Shown in pieces: positions 39,468-43,583 of a DNA stretch of 43,583 nt (its first letter is position 1; every line of letters starts with the position of its first letter). The stretch is from NCBI GenBank assembly GCA_038239195.1, contig JBBSEZ010000020.1, positions 1-43,583 on the forward strand. The letters run 5' to 3'. The notes below the pieces were generated by a model. The model was not told the DNA's origin, ran no database searches, and was given only the letters and a program-made list of their open reading frames with translations. A program made the position numbers and the translations under genes. Source of the DNA: JBBSEZ01 sp038239195. Lineage in GTDB: Bacteria; Planctomycetota; Planctomycetia; Gemmatales; Gemmataceae.

Positions 39468-40739
39468 TCAGCGGAGCGGCACACAATCCGCGGAGCCGAG
39501 GCCTTTGATGGCGCTCAAATCGGCCCCCCTGCTCCGCGAACGTTCCAACGCTGCGCGGCGGCTGCCCCCGTTTCGGGCGTGCTCCCTGCGCGTGTACTCC
39601 ATGGCCGCAAGGAAATCGCGAGGGAGGGGGGCCGAGGAAGGCTTCGGCCTCTCCCTGCCGGACAGGACAGCCAGCAACGCTTCGCCCAGGGCCTTGCCGA
39701 AGACGGTTGGGACGGCGTTCCCGACCTGGCGAAACCGACTGGCGAGGGGGCCTGCGAACTGCCACTCGCGCGGAAACCCTTGCAGGGCCGCACACTCGCG
39801 CAGTGTCAACCGTCGCAGGGAGCCGTCGGGCAGCCGCACCCAGTCCTGGCTCGCGGAGGCGGTAATCGTCCGGGCAGGTAGGTTGAGGTCCGCGATGAAG
39901 GTCCCTTGCCGGTAGCCCCAGTGTCCTCCGGGGCGCGTCGCCTCCCTCGCCCCCGCGCTCTTCAGCCCCGACCCGTCGGGGACGTTTGCCAGCCGGATGG
40001 CCAGGGCAGGCGACGGGCGCACGATTTCCTCCGGGGCAGGGGCGGGGAGCGTGGCCAAGAACTGCCCCAGCGTCACCCACGAGGACGGAGCGTCGAATAA
40101 TCCGCCACCAGGGGCTTCGGCGTGGGTCGGTTCGGGAAAGAGAGGAAGGGCGGTGCAGCGCGTCGCCATCATGAAACAGCGGGCCCGCCTCTGCGCGGCC
40201 CCGTAGTCCGCCGCGTTGAGCAGGGCAAAGGTGGTGGCGTAGCCGATGCCCTCGAAGGCGCCTTTCACCATCCGCAACACTTCGCCCGGTTCCCCGCTTG
40301 GGCCGCGCGCCGTGACGAGCCCTCGCACGTTCTCGAACAGGATCAACTTCGGCCGTAGCCCGGCAGCAAGACGGACGAAATGCTCGAACAACTTTCCGCG
40401 CGGGTCTTCCACCGACCGCATTTTGCCCGAGCTGCTGAAAGGCTGACAAGGGGGGCCGCCCGCCATGAGGTCCGGCACCCACGAGCGGCCGTGCCCTGCC
40501 GGTCGGAGCTGTTCAGGCCCTACTGTCTCGACGTCGGCGGCAAGAATGACGGCGCCGCCCAGATAGTTTCGGCGTACGTCGACGGGGACGGCAGCTCGCT
40601 GGTTGAGACCGAGTGTGGCGACACAATCCGCCTCGAAGTCAACCGCGCCGACCGTCCGAAAGCCGGCCTGTTCGAGGCCGACGTCCAGGCCCCCAGCTCC
40701 GGTGAAGAGTGAAACCGCTGTGAAGGCTCGTGCCTCCAT
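39468..40739 (-). CDS. DNA (cytosine-5) methyltransferase
   Basis: 423 aa; GGGAGGGC sits 5-6 nt before ATG. All main motifs are present: I VSLFTGAGGLDVGLEQAGF, II AVDFEAD, IV AGGPPCQPFSSSG with catalytic Cys about 98, VI LILFENVRGLV, VIII AAQRRARCFMMA, IX LRRLTLRECAALQGFP and X FRQVGNAVPTVFGKALGEAL. The target-recognition region lies between VIII and IX (about 205-300) and includes GGHWGYRQGTF. It protects DNA from the linked restriction enzyme. The last 60 residues are Arg/Ser-rich and not part of the catalytic fold. With the nuclease it forms a typical mobile defence cassette. Confidence 0.95.
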   Translation of the reverse strand: MEARAFTAVSLFTGAGGLDVGLEQAGFRTVGAVDFEADCVATLGLNQRAAVPVDVRRNYLGGAVILAADVETVGPEQLRPAGHGRSWVPDLMAGGPPCQPFSSSGKMRSVEDPRGKLFEHFVRLAAGLRPKLILFENVRGLVTARGPSGEPGEVLRMVKGAFEGIGYATTFALLNAADYGAAQRRARCFMMATRCTALPLFPEPTHAEAPGGGLFDAPSSWVTLGQFLATLPAPAPEEIVRPSPALAIRLANVPDGSGLKSAGAREATRPGGHWGYRQGTFIADLNLPARTITASASQDWVRLPDGSLRRLTLRECAALQGFPREWQFAGPLASRFRQVGNAVPTVFGKALGEALLAVLSGRERPKPSSAPLPRDFLAAMEYTRREHARNGGSRRAALERSRSRGADLSAIKGLGSADCVPLR

Positions 40740-40851
40740 GAGCGCCCTCCCGCCTCGTCATCAGAGGCATTCAATTCGTGCGGGCGTCGCCGCACCACTA
40801 CCGAACTCTTGTACATCATCGACAATCCAGCCGCGAAAGTCACGGGCAAAG

Positions 40852-41031
40852 TTACGATGCGCTCGGTCCTAACTTCGCAGGCGGTCCCGACAGCCGGAAA
40901 AGCCCGCCTCCCCTGCCTGCGGAAAGGCCCAGCGCGGTGACGTGGGCAACGGCGCGAGGGCCAAAATGCGCTAGGTTTTCGATAAGGTAGAGGACGATGT
41001 TCGCGTCGAGAAAGACGATCGCGTCGGTGGC
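40852..41031 (-). pseudogene. Truncated PIN-domain toxin remnant
   Basis: From about 41031 the minus strand reads ATDAIVFLDANIVLYLIE and NLAHFGPRAVAHVTAL, the start of a VapC-type PIN domain with its first catalytic Asp (FLDANI). Similarity stops after about 35 residues, and the frame ends at 40852 in unrelated Gly/Pro sequence. The other catalytic acids are missing. No ATG, GTG or TTG stands where the toxin should begin. It overlaps the end of the antitoxin-like gene in another frame. The break point faces the restriction-modification genes, so their arrival or a deletion probably removed the rest. Confidence 0.65.
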
Positions 41032-41348
41032 CCCTTTGCTGCGTTGGAGGCCTCCCGGTCGCGCCGGCACTCGTCCTTCAACTGCTCGATTGCAACTTGG
41101 CGCTCCTCCCATTCGTCGCGCATCTGCCGCACGCCGGCGTCGAGCTCGTCCGCGGTACGCGGAACGTGCCCGCTCGCCTGTTGCTCCGCGCGGAAGCGCG
41201 CCAGCAAGGCGAGCAAGTCTTCGCCTGCCGCAGTGGGGATGGCGCGAACCGTGACCTCGACCGGGCCAGGCGGCAACGCCAACGGGCCGGGCACGTCGAG
41301 GGTGCCGTCCGCCTTGATCGTGCCCCGCAAAACCGTTTCCGCGTTCAT
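40971..41348 (-). CDS. Antitoxin-like protein (partner of a lost PIN toxin)
   Basis: 125 aa starting MNAETVLRGTIKADGTLDVP. The N-terminal part is a short beta-rich motif (LRGTIKADGTLDVPGPLALP followed by PGPVEVTVRAIP), the rest is helical: LLALLARFRAEQQASG, HVPRTADELDAGVRQMRDEW, EERQVAIEQLKDECRRD. The same layout is common next to PIN-domain genes in planctomycetes, which suggests an antitoxin. The last 18 or so codons overlap the PIN remnant in another frame and look arbitrary (Ser/Thr/Arg-rich), so the original stop may have been lost. GGGGAGGGGC precedes the ATG. Confidence 0.65.
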   Translation of the reverse strand: MNAETVLRGTIKADGTLDVPGPLALPPGPVEVTVRAIPTAAGEDLLALLARFRAEQQASGHVPRTADELDAGVRQMRDEWEERQVAIEQLKDECRRDREASNAAKGPPTRSSFSTRTSSSTLSKT

Positions 41349-41383
41349 TGCAGCCCCTCCCCCCGCCGATGTTGCCGGCTCGC

Positions 41384-41601
41384 TCACTCCCCCGGATCGT
41401 CCTTCTTGCAGCGTCGGCTTTTCCGGGCCGTTTCGGGCGGCGGAGGCGCCTCCCCGAGGGCCGACGTCAGGGCCAGCCCCAGCAGCATCGGGCCCCCACG
41501 CCGACGGCGAAGATCGTCGCGACCACCAGCGTGGGAGAAGCCAGGAAAGGGTTGCCCCGGACGTAATAGGACCGGGGCCGCGCCGCAGCAAGTAGCCTCA
41601 C
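41384..41601 (-). pseudogene. Frameshifted small membrane protein gene
   Basis: Two adjoining minus-strand frames together read like one small membrane protein. The first, from a possible GTG at 41601, gives SYYVRGNPFLASPTLVVATI then FAVGVG. The second, from about 41500, gives GPMLLGLALTSALGEAPPPP then ETARKSRRCKKDDPGE and a stop at 41384. The switch occurs at a run of five G (GTGGGGG), a classic site for a one-base slip or sequencing error. There is one likely membrane helix and a basic tail. It ends 35 bases before the antitoxin-like start. Function unknown. Confidence 0.45.
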
Positions 41602-41698
41602 CCCCGCGACGCGTCTTGCGAGAAAATCTGGCCTGGCGGCGCATCTTTCGCATCCCTGTCGTTCGCTGTCGCCATCGCCGCGCAACGGAACGCACGCC

Positions 41699-43255
41699 AT
41701 GCTCCACGCCCCCGAAGCCGAAACCGCGCCCGGCATCTCGCGCGGCGAGTTCCGCATCGCGCTCGCCGGCCTCATGCTGGCGCTCACCCTCGCCGCCCTC
41801 GACCAGAACATCGTCGGCACCGCCCTGCCGCAGATCGTCAGCGACCTCGGCGGGCTGGCCCATCTCTCATGGGTCGTCACCGCCTTTCTTCTGGCCTCCA
41901 CGGCCACGACGCCTATCTACGGCAAGCTCAGCGACCTCTACGGCCGCAAGCCCCTTTTCGTCCTCGCCATCGTGGTGTTCCTTGCCGGCTCTGCCCTGTG
42001 CGGGCTGGCGCAGACGATGACGCAGCTCATTCTCTTCCGCTTCCTCCAGGGGCTGGGGGCAGGCGGCCTGATGACGCTGGCGCAGACCACCATCGGCGAC
42101 CTCGTCTCGCCGCGCGAGCGCGGGCGCTACCAGGGGCTGTTCAGTGCCGTCTTCGCCGTCTGTAGCGTTGCCGGCCCGCTCCTCGGCGGGGCGCTGACCG
42201 ACGCGCTCTCCTGGCGCTGGGTCTTCTACGTCAACCTCCCCGTCGGCGCCGTCGCCCTGGTCTTCATCGCCTTCGGCCTGCGTCGCCCCCACCGCGCCGT
42301 CGCGCACCGCATCGACTACGGCGGGGCCCTGTTCCTCAGCGCCGGCACCGCCTGCGTGCTGCTCGTCCTGACGTGGGGCGGGACGGCCTACGCGTGGTCG
42401 TCGCCGGTCATCGTCGGGCTGGCGCTGGGCGCCGCCGTGCTGTTCGCGCTGCTGGCGGGGTGCGAGCGAAGGGCCCGCGAGCCGGTGTTGCCGCCGCGCC
42501 TCTTCCGCGACCGCGTCTTCGTGGTTTCCTCGGCGGTCCTGGGGCTGACCGCGATGACCCTGTTCAGCGCCGTCGTCTTTCTGCCGCTCTACTTCCAGCT
42601 CGTGCTGGGGGCCAGCCCGTCGCACGCCGGGCTGATGCTCGCCCCCCTCATGGCCGGGGTGATCGTGTCGTCTGTCGTCGGCGGCCGGCTCGTCTCGCTC
42701 ACGGGGCGCTACAAGGTCTTCCCCGTGGTGGGGCTGGCGGTCGCCACGGGGGCCTACCTGGTGCTGGCGTGGGCGGCCTCGGCCGGGGCGGGCGCCTGGC
42801 TGATGGAGTCGTCGCTGGTGGGACTGGGGGTCGGGCTGGGCCTGGTGATGCCCACTCTCACGGTGGCGATCCAGAACGCCGTCGAGCGCCGCGACCTGGG
42901 CGTCGCCACCTCGGCGTCGGCGTTCTTCCGCTCGCTGGGCAGCGCCGTCGGCGTCGCCCTGGCCGGCGCCATCATGACGGCCGAACTGCACCGCCTGCTG
43001 CCCGCTGCCTATACTGAGGCGGCCGCGGGAGGCCCCTCGCTGCTCGAAGAGGGGGTGCAGGGGATCGCCCGGCTCCCGCTGGCGCAGCACGAGGCGATCG
43101 TGGCGGCGTATCGGCACGCCATCGCCGCCGCGTTCGTGGCGGGCGCCGTCGTCGCCGCGCTGGCGCTCGCCGCGGTGCTCTGGCTGCCGGAGCGCCCGCT
43201 GAAGTCGGCGCTCCCGGCGGATGGCGAGGCGGCGCCGGTGCCGGAGGCGATGTAG
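41699..43255 (+). CDS. DHA2-family MFS multidrug exporter (14 TM)
   Basis: 518 aa, the usual size for the EmrB/QacA group. TM1 holds the family motif LALTLAALDQNIVGTALPQI (motif D1). Motif A is GKLSDLYGRKPLF between TM2 and TM3, motif B is ILFRFLQGLGAGGLM, motif C is AVCSVAGPLLGGALTDALSWRW at TM5. About 14 hydrophobic segments can be counted, ending AAFVAGAVVAALALAAVLWL. It would expel hydrophobic compounds in exchange for protons. The ribosome site is weak (GGAACG). No regulator or membrane-fusion gene is adjacent; the MarR gene is at the other end of the window. A hairpin lies about 100 bases after its stop. Confidence 0.95.
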   Translation: MLHAPEAETAPGISRGEFRIALAGLMLALTLAALDQNIVGTALPQIVSDLGGLAHLSWVVTAFLLASTATTPIYGKLSDLYGRKPLFVLAIVVFLAGSALCGLAQTMTQLILFRFLQGLGAGGLMTLAQTTIGDLVSPRERGRYQGLFSAVFAVCSVAGPLLGGALTDALSWRWVFYVNLPVGAVALVFIAFGLRRPHRAVAHRIDYGGALFLSAGTACVLLVLTWGGTAYAWSSPVIVGLALGAAVLFALLAGCERRAREPVLPPRLFRDRVFVVSSAVLGLTAMTLFSAVVFLPLYFQLVLGASPSHAGLMLAPLMAGVIVSSVVGGRLVSLTGRYKVFPVVGLAVATGAYLVLAWAASAGAGAWLMESSLVGLGVGLGLVMPTLTVAIQNAVERRDLGVATSASAFFRSLGSAVGVALAGAIMTAELHRLLPAAYTEAAAGGPSLLEEGVQGIARLPLAQHEAIVAAYRHAIAAAFVAGAVVAALALAAVLWLPERPLKSALPADGEAAPVPEAM

Positions 43256-43583
43256 GGCGACGCAGCGCCCGGCGAACTCGGGTTGGAAAAGGGCGCCGTC
43301 TCGGGTATGTGTGGGCCCTCCTGTCGCTTGGGCGAGCGGCAGGCGTTGGTTTGCGGTAGGACGGCTCGGGAGAGCCGTCCTACAGGATAGGCCTCTTCCC
43401 GCCGGTCGCCTTGGAGGGGCCCGCATGGCGACTGCTGCGACAGCGGCTGTGTCCTTCGATTTGGCCATTTGAGACTGGGCGGAGAGTTTATTCTGATCGT
43501 TTGTCCACTTGGCGCTCGGCGAGGCACGGGCCCCTGAACGAGCAAGGCTCGTCCCCCTACGGTAACTCTGCCAAGAGACCACC
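43256..43583. other. Gene-free end of the window
   Basis: Apart from the hairpin at 43357-43382, I see no gene, promoter or RNA in these 328 bases. Open frames here are antisense or have implausible composition. A gene may begin just beyond the edge. Confidence 0.5.
43357..43382. repeat. 11-bp perfect hairpin, probable dispersed repeat
   Basis: TAGGACGGCTC (43357-43367) pairs perfectly with 43372-43382 around a GGGA loop. No T-run follows. The GGACGGCTC...GAGCCGTCC form is typical of abundant short palindromes in planctomycete-like genomes; only one copy is present in this window. Confidence 0.75.

Noticed and set aside
40520..40849. Small minus-strand gene upstream of the methyltransferase
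   Set aside because: It overlaps the methyltransferase start in another frame, is Arg/Ser-rich and shows no family motif, so it does not qualify as a controller protein.
38296..41700. Prophage or integrative element
   Set aside because: There is no integrase, structural phage gene, attachment repeat or tRNA; the R-M pair and TA remnant alone do not show one.

Overview
The window is very GC-rich and gene-dense, and is most consistent with a planctomycete of the Gemmatales type. The pointers are family-level: an exported giant protein with an N-terminal LEALEDRVVPA sorting-like motif, a TIGR03067 remnant, DUF1080 (3-keto-disaccharide hydrolase), several exported HEAT-repeat proteins, a TPR-sulfotransferase, and an ExbB/ExbD operon that includes a squalene-cyclase-like toroid protein. 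This is inference from gene content; no rRNA or tRNA was seen.

Layout. 1-4.6 kb: a 24-base poly-C edge, a small basic protein, a MarR regulator, a broken TIGR03067 gene, then a methanogen-output-domain protein followed after 8 nt by a PAS/PAS hybrid histidine kinase. 4.7-9.4 kb: two exported HEAT-repeat proteins separated by paired palindromes, and a SpoIIE/RsbU-type phosphatase with a receiver-like domain that lacks its Asp. 9.5-14.6 kb (minus strand): a giant beta-helix surface protein with DUF4214-like repeats, then a TPR-sulfotransferase. 15-24.3 kb: a GT1-like glycosyltransferase, a double-RCK channel-like protein whose 3' end overlaps it, a D-2-hydroxyacid dehydrogenase translationally coupled to an unknown tandem-duplicated protein, a MetE C-domain-like protein, an M20 metallohydrolase and a UDP-glucuronate decarboxylase-like SDR.

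24.4-33.5 kb is the most coherent system: ExbB/TolQ-like channel, one ExbD, two tandem near-duplicate ExbDs, a two-repeat membrane-anchored protein of unknown function, and a single-pass membrane protein with a terpene-cyclase-like toroid, closed by a strong terminator. The toroid protein has the layout of TonB/TolA (short cytoplasmic end, one TM, Pro/Gly-rich linker, periplasmic domain). I infer that it could be the moving partner of this proton-driven motor. A Pro/Ala-rich exported protein with C-terminal HEAT repeats follows.

33.6-38.2 kb: a receiver plus RsbW-like ATPase protein, a DUF1080 protein and a YncE-like propeller/phosphoesterase fusion. 38.3-41.6 kb looks like a defence island: a C5-cytosine methyltransferase and a XamI-like restriction enzyme, next to an antitoxin-like gene whose PIN-toxin partner is truncated, and a frameshifted small membrane gene. 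41.7-43.3 kb: a DHA2-type MFS drug exporter.

Intergenic spaces are rich in perfect hairpins, some being clear terminators and others apparently members of dispersed repeat families.
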